A stretch of DNA of 64,000 nucleotides from Macrostomum hystrix (GCA_950097015.1 CATNEN010000011.1:6402001-6466000); one strand, 5' to 3'. Numbered from the stretch's first letter, positions 24,201 through 37,000 are shown. Notes: a model not told the origin generated them from the sequence alone. Numbers and translations: made by a program.

Positions 24201-26967
24201 GCAAATAGGCAGAGCTACCTTCTTACTAGGCCTAGCTACAGGTCTAGTTTTGGCCATTACCCACAGCTCTCCTGCAAGGGAGCCCAACATTTGACTGCTG
24301 CCATTTGACTTCAACCATTTGACTGCAGACAATTTGACAGTGGAGCATTTGACTATGGACACTTTGACTGCAGAGCATTTGACTGCGGGCAATTTGACTG
24401 CCGAGCATTTGACTGTGGACCATTTGACTGCCAGCCATTTGACTGCGGACACTTCCACACTTTTGGCTGCACATTTATTGACTGCCACTTCAAAACACAT
24501 TTCGTTTAGATGTTTATAATTAGTCGCAGAGCGGTTGAAACAAGGGTCACTTTAAACCCATTGCAAATTCTCATGGCTCCGTGAGGATAATTTCAATTGC
24601 AAACAATTGTCAACAGAGGATTTTCTTTCTCTCAGAGCTCGAAATTTCCTAGATAAAAATGACTATAACAAAGTGTGAGAGCAACCATAAAATACTCATA
24701 ATTGGTTGCTGAGGCACAATTTTTCACTGACAAATTTATACTTATTTATCCAGAAATAATTATATACCTATTGCGAAGCTTTCTGGTTGTGGAGATAGAA
24801 GGTTATAATGAACGAATTTACCATTTATTCTGGTTCTAGAACTGGGGAATCAGATTGTGGCAGTCAAATGGCTGGCAGTCAAATTGTCTGCAGTCAAATG
24901 CTTGGCAGTCAAATTGCACGCAGTCAAATGTTGTAGTCCCCTCCTGTAACTATTATTGACAGTGCTTATCCCCACAATACTATTGCAATGGATCCTGGAC
25001 ACTTCGTCATCTTACAACTTTTTCATCCACTTGGAAGGTAGGACACTTCATCATCCAGCCAATTGGCATGCTTTAAATTTTGGTCAGTTCATCATCTATT
25101 AGGCCTAATAACAAGTAATCAAGTCTGTCATCAATAAAGTAAGGGTGGGGTGGTAGGACAGAGGTGTGAACACACTTCACACTCTAAATCATACATGCAC
25201 AACAACCGGCTGTCCCGGCCGAAACGGCCGGGTGAAACGAGGGCCAAGCAAGGTAAGTCGCAAAAACCAATCGACCAAGCGCAAAAAAATCAAAGGGGGG
25301 ACCAAGGGACAAAAAAAGGAAGGCGTGAAGAAAAGGAAAAAGGGGAGAGAAAAAGAGAGCAAATGAGAGCAAACTAAGTTGTAAATAGAGCAATGAAATG
25401 AACTAAGTCGCAAATGAGAGCAAAAACTAAGTCGCACGGCCAGCTAAGATTTGGGAGGTTGCGTATATATGCTCTAAATTGTCAAAAAGAGGTGTCAAAG
25501 CTGATTTCATTATAAGAGTTGAAAGATAGGTGCCAACACAAACCTTCTAAACTTCCCCGACTCAGGATTTCCCAACTTCTAATGCAGACCCATTAGAAGT
25601 CAGGAATTCCTGACTTGAATCTATAAGGGGGAACCATTACAAATTTTGCAAATCCATTCCTGACTCGAATTATTTTCTTAAACTCGAATTACATATACTG
25701 GTATACCGCCTCAAATCCCGACTCGAATCTGCAAGGGGGGACCATTACAAATTTTGCCATCTGCATTAGGATTTGGAATTGTTGTGGTCCTAATTCCCGA
25801 CTCCTAAGGCAAACTTTGTAATGGTCCCCCCTTACAGATTTGAGTTGGGATTTGAGTCGGGAATTCCCTTTCGGGAATGTCTCTTTGTTATCCACCCTCC
25901 AAGATATTGGCCAGATCTTCATCTGGATGACGAATTGTCTCTATTGCAACAATGCCCATACTATAAGGTAATAGGTTCCTTGACCTGCTAGTTCAAGTAG
26001 TCCTAAAATGTAGCCAGTGTTTTGTGCAGACAAGCCAGTCTTTATTCCCATTGTACATACAAACGGATAGGAAAGCTATCTGTGTTTTGTGCGGATAAGC
26101 CAGTTGCTATTCCCACGGTACCATGTGCCATGTGGGGCTATGGTGGAGTTCCGTTTGTTATATTATTTTTCAATTTCAAAATGGTGCCAAAAGCCCGGTA
26201 ATGCAACAGACGATTTGGCATGACGTGGCATATGTATGTCTATGGTCTAAAATTGACTGTTGGCTCAAGTCAAGACCTTATCGGCTCAAGTTCAATCAGG
26301 ACAAGAGTCAGTCAGGGAGGGCTCATTCTTCGAGGGAAGCCACCTGACACTATGCCAACTGGTGGACTTCATTTACTAGTGGTCCTTGAAGACGCTGCTG
26401 AAGGACATCAGACAAGAGTGTCGCATCGGAGGCAGTGGAGACAAGGCCAGGCTGCGACAGATGCATGGCACATCGGATGCACTATTTGAGTCACATCTGC
26501 AGGAGTACATGTGGCGCCGTCTATACCCAGTCAACTTCATGTATTGGGTGTCCCACTATTATCCAACTTGATGAACAGATAAGGAACTGATGAACCTCTG
26601 ATGAACTTTTCTGAGTGTCCTCGTGTTGTTTAAATGTTGCTGCGTTGGTCATAAAACTTGTTTAACCTGTCCGCAGTCATTTCAAATTGCAAAATAATAT
26701 AACGAACGGAACTCCACCATAGCCCCATGTGGTCGTGGATAGTATGGCCATTATTATGCAATGGTACCATTGGATTGTGACCCGCAGAGTTTGTGTAGCA
26801 CTTGCTACCCACTATCATAACCTTAATTTTAATGCAGAAAAAAATACATAAATAAGAAAAACAATTCGTAGATATTAATAAAAATATTTTTTTCGACTAG
26901 CTTAGCTAACCTTAGCAGTTGCAGCCATGGTAGAATCACGCGCGACGGCAGGCTTGCTGTCAGCCAT
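21294..26967 (-). CDS. Small basic protein with a repeated STM...AK motif (three exons)
   Basis: Exons 26911-26967, 21712-21852 and 21294-21440, all phase 0, total 114 residues. The donors are GCTAAG|GTTAGC and GGACAT|GTGAGC; the acceptors are CTGTTATGCAG and GCCTTTTCCAG. Each exon carries the same short motif: ARDSTMAATAK in exon 1, KRASTMQKIADEAKAYL in exon 2, KRAGTMKTTAKEGKAFL in exon 3. The protein is Lys/Arg/Ala-rich (RKARPASAPAKKASPKR in exon 3), lacks membrane segments, and looks like a nucleic-acid or chromatin binder, but I do not recognise the family. The join of exons 1 and 2 over 5 kb is inferred from motif and phase; another exon may lie between. Intron 1 contains Mutator-like, hAT-like and Merlin-like sequences. 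Confidence 0.6.
21485..21660. repeat. Short degenerate tandem repeat in the small basic gene, intron 2
   Basis: About eight degenerate 22-24-bp units with CTGACTGTCTGACATCAC variants. It fills most of the 271-bp intron. Confidence 0.8.
21853..22823. other. Intron sequence without a recognised feature
   Basis: Left part of intron 1 of the small basic gene. No transposon ends, ORF or array recognised. Confidence 0.45.
22824..23468. mobile_element. Possible non-autonomous hAT-like element
   Basis: The ends are TAGAGTCCAACTGAGTACTC and RC TAGAGTCTGACCAAGCC. ACTTGACT/AGTCAAGT motifs are clustered inward of each end, a style common in hAT derivatives. The flanking octamers CTTAAATA and CTCAAATG match at 6 of 8 positions. 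It is 645 bp and non-coding. Support is moderate because the inverted repeat is short. Confidence 0.4.
23469..24277. other. Intron sequence without a recognised feature
   Basis: Between two transposon-like segments in the same intron. Nothing recognised. Confidence 0.45.
24278..24940. mobile_element. Mutator-like foldback element
   Basis: A 663-bp element whose ends share GGGA...CAACATTTGACTGC in inverted orientation. Beside it are 9-bp flanks CTCCTGCAA (24269-24277) and CTCCTGTAA (24941-24949), 8 of 9 identical. A 9-bp duplication and GGG-starting ends suit Mutator-like elements. Each end carries a cluster of ATTTGACTGC units (about 12 in the left arm, 24285-24450; five inverted units in the right arm, 24858-24930). 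It is non-coding. Confidence 0.65.
25190..25471. mobile_element. hAT-type MITE, copy 2
   Basis: Same element as 9437-9718, also 282 bp. The perfect 8-bp duplication CTCTAAAT lies at 25182-25189 and 25472-25479. The ends are CATACATGCACAAC and RC CATATATACGCAAC. The purine-rich middle and AACTAAGTCG motifs are conserved. Confidence 0.9.
25560..25872. repeat. Foldback sequence with nested inverted repeats
   Basis: The block GGGGGGACCATTACAAATTT occurs at about 25737-25766 and, diverged, at 25620-25650. Its reverse complement (GTAATGGTCCCCCC) lies at 25817-25845. A perfect 10-bp stem ACTTCTAATG / CATTAGAAGT sits at 25575-25605. It looks like a small palindromic transposon; ends not resolved. 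Confidence 0.6.
26128..26732 (+). mobile_element. Deleted DNA transposon, possibly Merlin (IS1016/ISXO2-like)
   Basis: Inverted arms of about 55 bp at 26128-26183 and 26678-26732, both containing CCATAGCCCCATGTGG or its complement. Between them a plus-strand reading frame near 26386-26540 gives CRIGGSGDKARL and FESHLQEYMWRR. This resembles the C-terminal end of Merlin/ISXO2-like transposases (the YLWRR-type motif). The DDE core is absent or too decayed to see. The family call is from pattern memory. Confidence 0.42.
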
Positions 26968-28039
26968 TACTTATGTGTTAAGAAAGGCACGAACAAAAAT
27001 AATTACAGAGAATTGTGCAATTCAGCTAAGCACGTTTAAGGGTTTGGATAGCAGTTTTTTAATTTGGCCAACAAAATATTCAGATGAGAGGACGAGCGAG
27101 TGAAATGAATGCGGGTGGAATGTGGCGTTTGTTTTGGATTTTGAAAATAGACTGTTCTGTTTAAACCACTATTTCGATTTTAAACAAAACATTTTCTTTC
27201 AACGACAGATATCTGCTAGATAATGAGAAAAAGACTAAAAAATCAAGCACTTTTTTATATGAATTGGTGTAATAAATTACAATAGTTTATTTACAAAAGT
27301 AATTAGAAGGTCTGCTTAAAATGGATTGTAAAATGCCTTTATTATAAAAGAAGTAACGACGATGCTCAGTCATAAATATGGCATTGCCTTGAACTTCATC
27401 ACTTTCACCTCTTTCCTCTTTCATTTGTCGCATATTCTATTTTTGTGTTACGCAGCTTTTGATCCCTGCAACATTTTCAACTTATATTTCAACTTATGCG
27501 AGCGCTACGCACGCTCGTGTCTATGGCCATTAACTGAAATCTCAATTCCAGACAACCACCCATTGTTCGATTAGCATTGGCATTAGCTGATTAGCATTAG
27601 CGATTATTGGCCCTTAGCATTTCGAGATCCATAGCTAATTTTGTGTTGTATGATTTGCGCCACGATTTAGAAAATCTGCGTTGGCTAAAATTTTGCGAGT
27701 TGTATTTTTATTGAGTGAATTTTGTAGGTACTATATTGGAAGAAAATGCGATTCTGAACTAAAATAAATCTTGCATGCTGATTTGTTTTGCAGTGTAATG
27801 TATGTAAGAATAGTGCGCTATGACACATAGTACACTAATCACACTTTGCTATAACAATAGCAAGCGATGACATATGGGCTACTCACGTGGTGTATTTCTC
27901 TGTTATATTTAATATAGCAAGTTTATTAAACAGCTAAATTAAAATTGTATGTAACAAATCTTTAAGCAATTTATAGTTCAATACTATTAAATGTTACCCT
28001 TCTAATGTAAGAATACTATAAGGACGATTCTCGTTCTAT
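26968..28039. other. Intergenic region between the IP3R 3' end and the small basic gene
   Basis: Both neighbours are read on the minus strand, so this holds the IP3R 3' flank and the small gene's promoter. A 70-codon ORF at 27362-27574 has no recognisable features. Nothing else recognised. Confidence 0.5.
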
Positions 28040-28045
28040 TTTATT
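28040..28045 (-). promoter_or_regulatory. Polyadenylation signal AATAAA of the IP3R gene
   Basis: The first AATAAA on the minus strand after the IP3R stop codon, about 42 nt downstream of it. It implies a short 3' UTR. Confidence 0.55.
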
Positions 28046-28086
28046 AAATTGGTGGAAGTGAACACGTATTAAAAATCTATCATTTG

Positions 28087-31000
28087 TCAATATTCATCCT
28101 CTGAACTGCTAGTGCTTATAGCAACCTCGATGGCTGGCAGCGTTACGTACATCATCAACTGCTCGTCGGCTTTGATCTCCTTTATCTTTTGCTGCTCCTC
28201 CCAGAGCTTCTGAGCTGATTCTTGTCGTCTGCGCTCCTTCAAAGCGTCCTGTGGGAACACGTTTATATGCGGATATATCTACATATATATATCTGGACAG
28301 ATTTGACATAATGATGGCTGGCCCGGTTGTCGAACGGTGACACGTTTATCAAAAGCGAAAGTTGAAGATGAGATACTACTATTTAAATTTCTCACTACCG
28401 TATATACTCACCTCTTCCTTTTTGCGACGCACTAAAAATGCAACCTGGGCCATGAGGCTATCCAGTTTAGTTTCATCTTGGCCATCTTCGGCAGCTTGCA
28501 GGGTCAGGGAACGATTCAATGGGAAATAGTCGAGGCGGTCCTTCTCGTACTGTGGGAGAATTAAAAAAAATTTGTCAGCAGGAAGACCATGCTATTTCAC
28601 ACCTGGGGAAAGACCACTTCACGATAGCTTTCAAACCGAATGACCGATTTTTATGAAATCCTATTTTCCACCATATAGATCAACAGTTTCCGCCCTTTAC
28701 AATGAACTAACTTTTAAAACCACCCGACGTCAGCATTGTCGTGATATTCAGCGATTCCTGTCGGAGACCCTGGTGACAAGAACAACGACAATGACAAGAA
28801 TTCAGAAATTTTAGTAGCGGAAAACGAATGCCTAAAAATGATTTTTTTGCCACCAGACACACCGACGAGAATATTGAATATTTCGACGATATCTATGCTT
28901 TGTGATTCTGGAAGTTGTCTCATCGTGTAGAGCAGAAATTTTTTAGCCCCTGCAAAAAAGAATTATTAATTGCAGGAGGGCTGCGGGCAATTGCACCTCA
29001 TTTGGTAACACTATAGACCCGCAGCCAGCGAGGAGGCAATTCTGCCCATATCGCTGACTCCTGAGCACACACGCACACAGACACCGTACGCAGACACACG
29101 CTCACACAGGTGTGTACATCTGCCCTGACTTTCTCATTGTCAGGCAGTGTACACTCTCACTGTGCCTTGGAGGTTGGCCCTCAAGGGCGTAAATTGCACG
29201 ACAAGCCCCCAAGCCTTCTCACCGCGGCTACGCCCCAAATAAATGTGGCCTCGCCGTGGAATCGAACTTAGGGACCGTGGTGCGAGAGGCAAAAGCGATA
29301 AACACTCTGCCACCGACCCCACTATTGCGAGATGCTAAAAAATAGGAATGCATTGCTGCAAGGAAGTCAGGAATCGAACCCCGATCTTTAAGTCCAGAAT
29401 CTAACCACTAGTCTAAAACCCGCGTCTATTACATAACTAAACAAAAGCCAGGACTTCATTAGCTACTTACGAGACGAAACACGTACAGTTCAATGGCAGT
29501 GTAGTCATTAAACTTAGTTTCGTTCAGGTGCAGAAAGAAGAACAGGTAGGCCCACGGGTTGTGCTCTTCGGTCACGTGTTTCGAAAATCCCTGGATTTAT
29601 TTTGTTTTGTTTTAGTTTTCAGAAAGGGAGTTTCTGCTAGGCATAATTTTGTTTGCGATTTAAGGATTCCTAACTACATTATTGGAGGGATTCCCTCGAA
29701 CTTGCCGCTAAGATTTTTAATTAAACCTAGCAGGGATTCCAAATTCCCGATAAACCAAAGCAGGGATTCCCCATTAACCATAGCAGGGATTCCCCACTAA
29801 ACATTGCAGTGATTCTCCACTAACTAAAGCTTGAATTCCCCACTAAACATAGCTGGAATTACCCACTAAACATTGCAGGGATTCCCCACTAAACATAGCA
29901 GGATTCCCCACTAAACATAGCAGGAATTCCCCACTAAACATAGCAGGGATTCCCCACTAAACATAGCAGGGATTCCCCACTAAACATAGCAGGGATTCCC
30001 CACTAACCATAGATGGGATTCCCCACTAAACATAGCAGGGATTCCCCACTAACCATAGATGGGATTCCCCATTAGTTCTAGCAGGAATTCCGCACTTATC
30101 TCAAACGAAATCAGCAAAGAAGTCTCTCACTTTGCCGTAGTGCTCAAAGTCGTAGGAATTTCTTGAGCAGATGAAGCAGACGGTGCTCATGTCCTTGTCT
30201 ACTTGCCATTTGGAGTCCCTTAGTTCGCTGAACGTGTCCACAATGATGCCAAAGACAATGTTCAGACCAATAGTGGTGATAATGATGAAAAATGAAATGT
30301 CGAACACAGATTTCACCATGTGATAATTAAAAGTGCGATTGTTTGGTACGTCGAAGAACTGAAATGGGTGATGCGGTCTGTGCTCAACTTTTGCAGTTTT
30401 TTACTTTTTAACAAACGTAACTACAATCATATTTGTTTTAACGAATCACTGCTTCCAGGCGCGCTATTGCTTACCTCAGACTCCTGAAATTTGGAATTAA
30501 AAAATGAAATAAAAGTTTCATAACCTTTATTAAAAAATTTACATCGCAAGTTGAGCAGCAACTGTACTCACATCGTACATGCCGGTGATGAGTCCTCTGC
30601 GTATGACAGTGATTGTGCACTCTAGCATATTGCTGCAGAAGCTGCCCTTAGCATTGACGAATATGTCTCGATAATAGGCAAAGCAGATCAGTGCGTAGAT
30701 ATAGAAGATGGCTATTGAGTACATCATGACCCAAACCAGTGATAGGCCTGCAGCGGATTTGGGTCATGAAATCTAATTTGGGTCAAAGGATTTTATACTT
30801 ATTGAAATTATCCATTATAATCTAAATTAGTTTAGAATGGCCAGATAATGTACACCTGCCCCAATCGGGCCTGATGTGCAGCCGACAGCACAGCCCAAGC
30901 TATAGCGCGGCGCATCTGAAGGCTGTTCAGTCCATGGACTGGGGGGACGCCACACCCACCCACAATTACCCCGCCTGATGCTGGTATACATTTAATCAGC

Positions 31001-34000
31001 TGGGAGAACTGAAGCAATTCAGAGGTGAATATCTTGCGGGGGTGAGTGGCGGAGCGGTCTAACGCGTTTGCCTCTCGCATCGAGGTCCCTGAACTCGATT
31101 CCGTGGCGAGGCCACATTAAATTGGATTGCAGCCTCGAAGAGAAGGCTTGGGGGCTTGACGTGCAATTTACGGCCTTGAGGGCCAACCTCCAAGGCGCAG
31201 TGAGAGTGTACACTGCCTGAAGATGAGAAAGTCAGGGCAGATGTACACACCTGTGTGAGTGTGTGCCTGCTTACGGTATCAGTGTGCGTGTGCTCAGGAA
31301 TCAGCGAAATGGGCAGAATTGCCTCCTCGCTGGCTGCGGGTCTAGTGCCATCAAATGATGTGCCATTGCCCGCAACCCGGCCTCCTGCAATTATTAATAT
31401 TAGATACCTTGACAAAGGGCAAAAGTTGCACCAGTAAAGCGGAGAATCGAACCCCAGACCTTTAAGTCAGGCGTCCGATGCTTCTGACCACTAGGCTACA
31501 TTCCGTAGTAGAACTACCAGGAATGTATTTCAAGCACTCAAATTATAATTGCTGCCGAAGAGCCAAGAGGGTAGAGATTGAGAATGAGTGAGCTTGAGGT
31601 TGGCTTATGTATATTCTTTTCTGTCTTATTTTCCAGCACTTGATCGCTTGATCAATTATTCATGAAAAAAGCATTCTAAAAGTCGTTGAAGCAACTATTT
31701 TTGCAGGATATACTTAAAGAACAGCATTGTATCTGCTTCCAATAAAAATTTATCATCATTCTAAGGTGAGAAACGTGAAAAGCTCCTAATTTGCTAGTGC
31801 ATTTTCCGTGGAAATCTGCCTTTAATAAATTTTCCAAGAAACGAAATCGTCCAGTCCTTCTTCTTCTAGAGGTCCTTGGGGGGAAATCGCTTGGTGTTTC
31901 TACTGTTGAGGGACAACGCTAATAGCTTCTTGGGCCTGAACTGGGTGATACAGGTTACGGATCAATATTTAGGCAGTTGCATGCGTCACCTACCGTTTCT
32001 GGTGATGGCCTGAAAGACCCGTCTCAGCAGCTGGTTATGATTGGCGATGTGCAGCAGGTGAAAGGAGAAGAAATAGCCGTGCAGTGGTGTGCCGAGCAGG
32101 GAGAAAACCACAAATATCACGTAATAGAATGTGCCAAAGCTGAACACTGACGTCTTGAGATGGCCCTCAACGTCGTCAAGGACGTTCTCATTTTCCGAAG
32201 CTTTGGCTTCGATGCCTAAGGTTCTGCTGGAATTGAAATGACAGTCAGATTTGGCCAAGAATATCAGCATGCAACTGTGGGCAGCGCTTAGTGACATTCC
32301 AACTGATGCCAACGAGAGGTAATTAGCAGCAGAGCTACCTTGGGGGGAGAATTTTTGTTGCACCCGAATGGAGCAACTCAAGCACACGAAACTTAACAAC
32401 AACTCGGGCCAACTTTTTGTTGTTCCGCATCTTCTGAAACAAGAATCAAGCCGCCAGCTGCTCTTCAGACCGTCGAGATATTCAATGTTTCTGGCCGAAG
32501 GTCCGATTTTTCCCATAAGAGCTAGTGTATTTCATACACCCCTATACACGAATTTGCACTGCGCCTCAGTGCGGCCTGGCCAGGCCTTCAAAATTTATCA
32601 GCATGCCACCCGAATGTGTTCGGTGGTCACCTACCTTTATCTAGACGGACTGCTGGAACTTCAAGGGCTACAACAGGTGGAACTAGGCCACTATGGACTC
32701 CCTGACGCGAATTTCTTAAATTTCACTGATCAAGCCTAAATATTAGGCTCAGCTCAACCACAGTACACCCTCGCCTAGTCTGTCAACCAATCAGTCACCA
32801 CCCAACGCTGTTAGCTTTCGGGCGCTGCCAGAAATTCTCCCCATCGGTATTACACAGGTTATTAGGCTAACACCAACACAGGGTTTGTACATCAGCGCTG
32901 ACTGAACAGTACTGTACGCTGACATCGGGCAGAACTGGTTCTACACAGTGAAAATGTATCTTCTCTACTGCAAGTAGTGTGACGCAGCAATGAAAATGTT
33001 AAGACGGTCTGCAGGCTCACCACCAGTAGGCTTTGACTTTGGCAAGCGTCGGCACGTAGGGTTTGTTGCACAGAAAGAAGCTGATTAACACAAAGATGCT
33101 CATCAGATTGTGCAGCAGCCCCAGTATGAGCACGGTCACTCTGGACATTGTGGACCGCACTGGGGTCGGGTCGCTCGCATCCTTCGCAGCCGTCCAGCTG
33201 GCGATGACAATGCAGCAGATGAGCAGGCTGAGGACAATACACGCCATGTTGAAGGCCTTCCAGCCGCGGACAAAGAATGCGCCAACAGGATGGCAGAGAA
33301 CGCGCTTCTGCCACTGAATGTCTTCGATGATCTCCTTGAGCCATTCGCAGAAGTCGCGAAGTTTGTTAGCTGGCGATGAGCTGCGTGCGTGTATTGGAGA
33401 CTGATAAATGATCTATTGATTTCTGATCAGCAATAGTGGCTTGAAAACAGGTGTGAAAGAGAATAGTCTCACCGATCCACCTCGTAATTGAAGCGATCTT
33501 TGACCTCCTGTCGAAGCACTTTCCTATCCCTGACCCGGAAGTAGATTTTCTGCAGATTGTCATCTTTCAGCAACTCGATGGACATTGTGTTGAATCTGTA
33601 GAACTCGCAGATTGAATCCTTCATATCGGCTACTGATTGGCGAAAGTTCAAAAAATCCCCAATCGGGATTTTCCTATCGGGTTCAAGGTCCTGGAATCGC
33701 ATCAGAATGTGATAGTAGCGAAATCCCACGCGAAGTAGATCCTCGCGAACGTCAGGACCAAGGCTGGCATTCAGTTGACGCTCGTAGAGGTCGGCTAAAA
33801 TCTGACAGATGATCTCTGGCCCGATCGTGTCCTTGACAACCACGGAGTTGGGCGTGGAGCAGTTGGTTTCATCGTCATGAACTGCTCGGTGGCAGCTATG
33901 ATCCCATCTCACATTCTCCTCAACCAGGGCCATGATGAGATTGGCGATGGCTAGCTTTAGTTGGATCTCTTCTTTGAGCTCGCAGATTGAGTAGAGCTGC

Positions 34001-37000
34001 TGTGAGCGCAGCAGGTAGTTCAGGCAGTCGCATAACTTGTTATCGTAACAAACTATCTGATTCTTGAGATTGCCCAACACGAACTCAACCAGGGTTTCAA
34101 CCAGTTGAATCACTAGAGAAATATTCCACCTGTGAACGGAGGTGTACACCAGGCTGAGGTACTCGACCGTCTTTGCCACCAGGTTGAAAGACTTCATGTT
34201 GTCCGGCTGCTCTCTCAGGTAATCCTGCAGGTGAGAGTTCTGGCCGTCGCAGATATACGCGAGCACCCGCAGTACCAGCTCAATGTGGCAGTCGTCATTC
34301 ATCTGCAGATTCTCGTCAGCCATCACCAGCTGGGTTGCCAAGCCCTCCAAATCCGCTCTGTTGAGCTTGAGTTTCTGACTACTCAACAACAGGGTCGTCT
34401 GAGCATTACTGGCGTTCAGTCGATCTCGATGGTTCCGGCGCAGTCTGCTGGCATCGCTGTCCTTCTGCAGCAGAAGGCCGATGAGCTTGGCGCCCTGTTC
34501 AGTGTGCTGCATTGAATCCAAGGCGGTCGGGTCCTTGTTCAACAGAGCCAACTGGGACCGCAGCTCTGCCATCTTCTCATCGATCTTGTCTTGCTGCTGG
34601 TAGATCAGGGCTCGGCTAAAACGTTGCGGCGAGTGCCTCCGGACTGCTCCGTCTGACCGCTTTCTTTTGTCTACACTGTCTACTTTCTCTACTTTGTCTA
34701 CTGTCTACTGTGTCTACTTTCTATTGTCTACTATTGTCTACTTTCTTTTGTGCACATATTGTCTACTCTGTCTCCTGTAACTACTGTCTACTCTGACTAC
34801 TGTCTTATCTGACTACTATCTACTCTGACTACTATCTACTCTGACTACTATCTACTCTGACTACTATCTACTCTGACTACTATCTACTCTGACTACTATC
34901 TACTCTGACTACTATCTACTCTGACTACTATCTACTCTGACTACTATCTACTCAGACTACTATCTACTCTGACTACTATCTACTCTGACTACTATCTACT
35001 CTGACTACTATCTACTCTGATTAACTATCTACTCTGACTACTATCTACTCTGACAACTATCTACTCTGATTAACTATCTACTCTGACTACTATCTACTCT
35101 GACTACTATCTACTCTGACTACTATCTACTCTGACAACTATCTACTCTGACTACTATCTACTCTGACTACTATCTACTCTGACAACTATCTACTCTGACT
35201 ACTATCTACTCTGACTACTATCTATTCTGACTACTATCTACTCTGACTACTATCTACTCTGACTACTATCTACTCTGACTACTATCTACTCTGACTACTA
35301 TCTACTCTGACTACTATCTACTCTATCTACTTTGTCTACTGTCTACTCAATCTATTACATCACTTACTTCTCCTTCAAAGCGTGCAGCGACATGGAGATT
35401 CGGTGGTGTATTGTGAAGAAGAAGTTTTCCTCTCGAGTGTGGTTGAAGTACTGGTACATGCTCTCCTGTACATCCGTATTGCCATTGTACAGCATGGCGG
35501 CTAGAAAGTTCAAAACCTCGCGGACAATGTCATCCGATGGCTTGACTAGATTTGGCAGCACCTTCAGCATTGCGCCATGACTGTTCACAGCGATTTGCAC
35601 CTGCGAGACGCGGCTGCAGCCTCTGTGGGTGTGTTTGAGCAGTAACTGGCGATCATTAGAAACTAGTTAATACTATCTAATTCCAAACTAAAACTTAATA
35701 TTAAACATCTTTCAAAAACTTCAAATACCCTATCTACCTAAAAATCCACACGTCAAACTAAAAGTCCTCTGATCAACCTAAAAATCCACACGTCAAACTA
35801 AAAATCCTCTGATCAACCTAAAAATCCTCTGAGCAGCCTAAAAATCCTCTGATCAACCTAAAAATCCACTGATCAGCCTAAAAATCTTCTGATCAACCTA
35901 AAAATCCTCTGATCAACCTAAAAATACTCTGATCAACCTAAAAATCCTCTGATTAACCTAAAAATCCTCTGATCAACCTAAAAATCCTCTGATCAACCTA
36001 AAAATCCTCTGATCAGACTAAAAATCCTCTGATCAACCTAAAAATCCTCTGATCAACCTAAAAATCCTCTGATCAGACTAAAAATCCTAAAAAGCCTAAA
36101 GGATTTTATTTTAAACCAAAAAATCCTCTCATAAACTAAAAGTTACTTTTTAAATTTTTGAAAACAAATTAACTACTGGTCATTGTCAAATTAGTAGTAA
36201 AGCACTTTTTTCAAAACATATCGTCAGGTCTAAACCTGTCAAATTGTGTGGCATACCTTCTGTACTCTTCTGAGTCGATATTGTCGGCCAGTTTAACAAT
36301 CTCATTGTGCACAACGCCACGAAGAAGCTGCAGGCATTTGATGTCTAGCAGTTCCTGATTAATGCGCTCCTTCTCGTTGCGAAGCTCCATTTGGTTTGAT
36401 ATGCTGCGGTAGAAGGTGGTACAGATGGCAGGTTGGTTATGTACCTCTGTCTCATTCTCACCTAATCTGTGTCTGATCTACTTGCCTAACAGGCGATAGC
36501 CTAGCCTGCCTAATATTAAAATTATCGGTCAGTCTAACGAAGGGATTTTAAATCTGTCAAACATTTGGGATTATCAATCAAAGATTGAGATTATCAATAT
36601 AGAATTGGGAATATCAACCAAACATTGGGATTATCAATCTAGAATTGGGAATATCAACCAAACATTGGCATTATCAATCTAACATTGGGATTATCAATCT
36701 AACATTGGCATTATCAATCTAACATTGGGATTATCAATCTAACATTGGGATTATCAATCTAACATTGGGATTATCAATCTTACATTGGGATTATCAATCT
36801 TACATTAGGCTTATCAATCTTACATTAGGATTATCAATCTAACATTGGGATTATCAATCTTACATTGGGACTATCAATCTAACATTGGGATTATCAATCT
36901 AACATTGGGATTATCAATCTAACATTGGGATTATCAATCTAACATTGGGATTATCAATCTAACATTGGGATTATCAATCTAACATTGGGATTATCAATCT

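Larger units (their letters stand above)
28087..33380 (-). other. IP3R exons 33-40: transmembrane channel and C terminus (residues 2119-2593)
   Basis: Exons: 33021-33380, 31994-32226, 30572-30747, 30475-30483, 30131-30358, 29471-29590, 28412-28549, 28087-28248. Helices: CIVLSLLICCIVIASW, TVLILGLLHNLMSIFVLISF, TFYYVIFVVFSLL, FFSFHLLHI with LLRRVFQAITRNG, VWVMMYSIAIFYIYALICFA, and VFDISFFIIITTIGLNIVF ending GIIVDTFSELRD. The pore-helix segment reads CTITVIRRGLITGMYD, where ITPR1 has the GGGVGD filter. The zinc site is CFIC (2439-2442) with HVTEEH (2459-2464), and AYLFFFLHL follows as in canonical receptors. The last two exons form a charged helix ending SSSEDEY. Confidence 0.87.

Noticed and set aside
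32368-32739. 123-codon plus ORF in IP3R intron 33
   Set aside because: No similarity recognised and no supporting signals; antisense within an intron.
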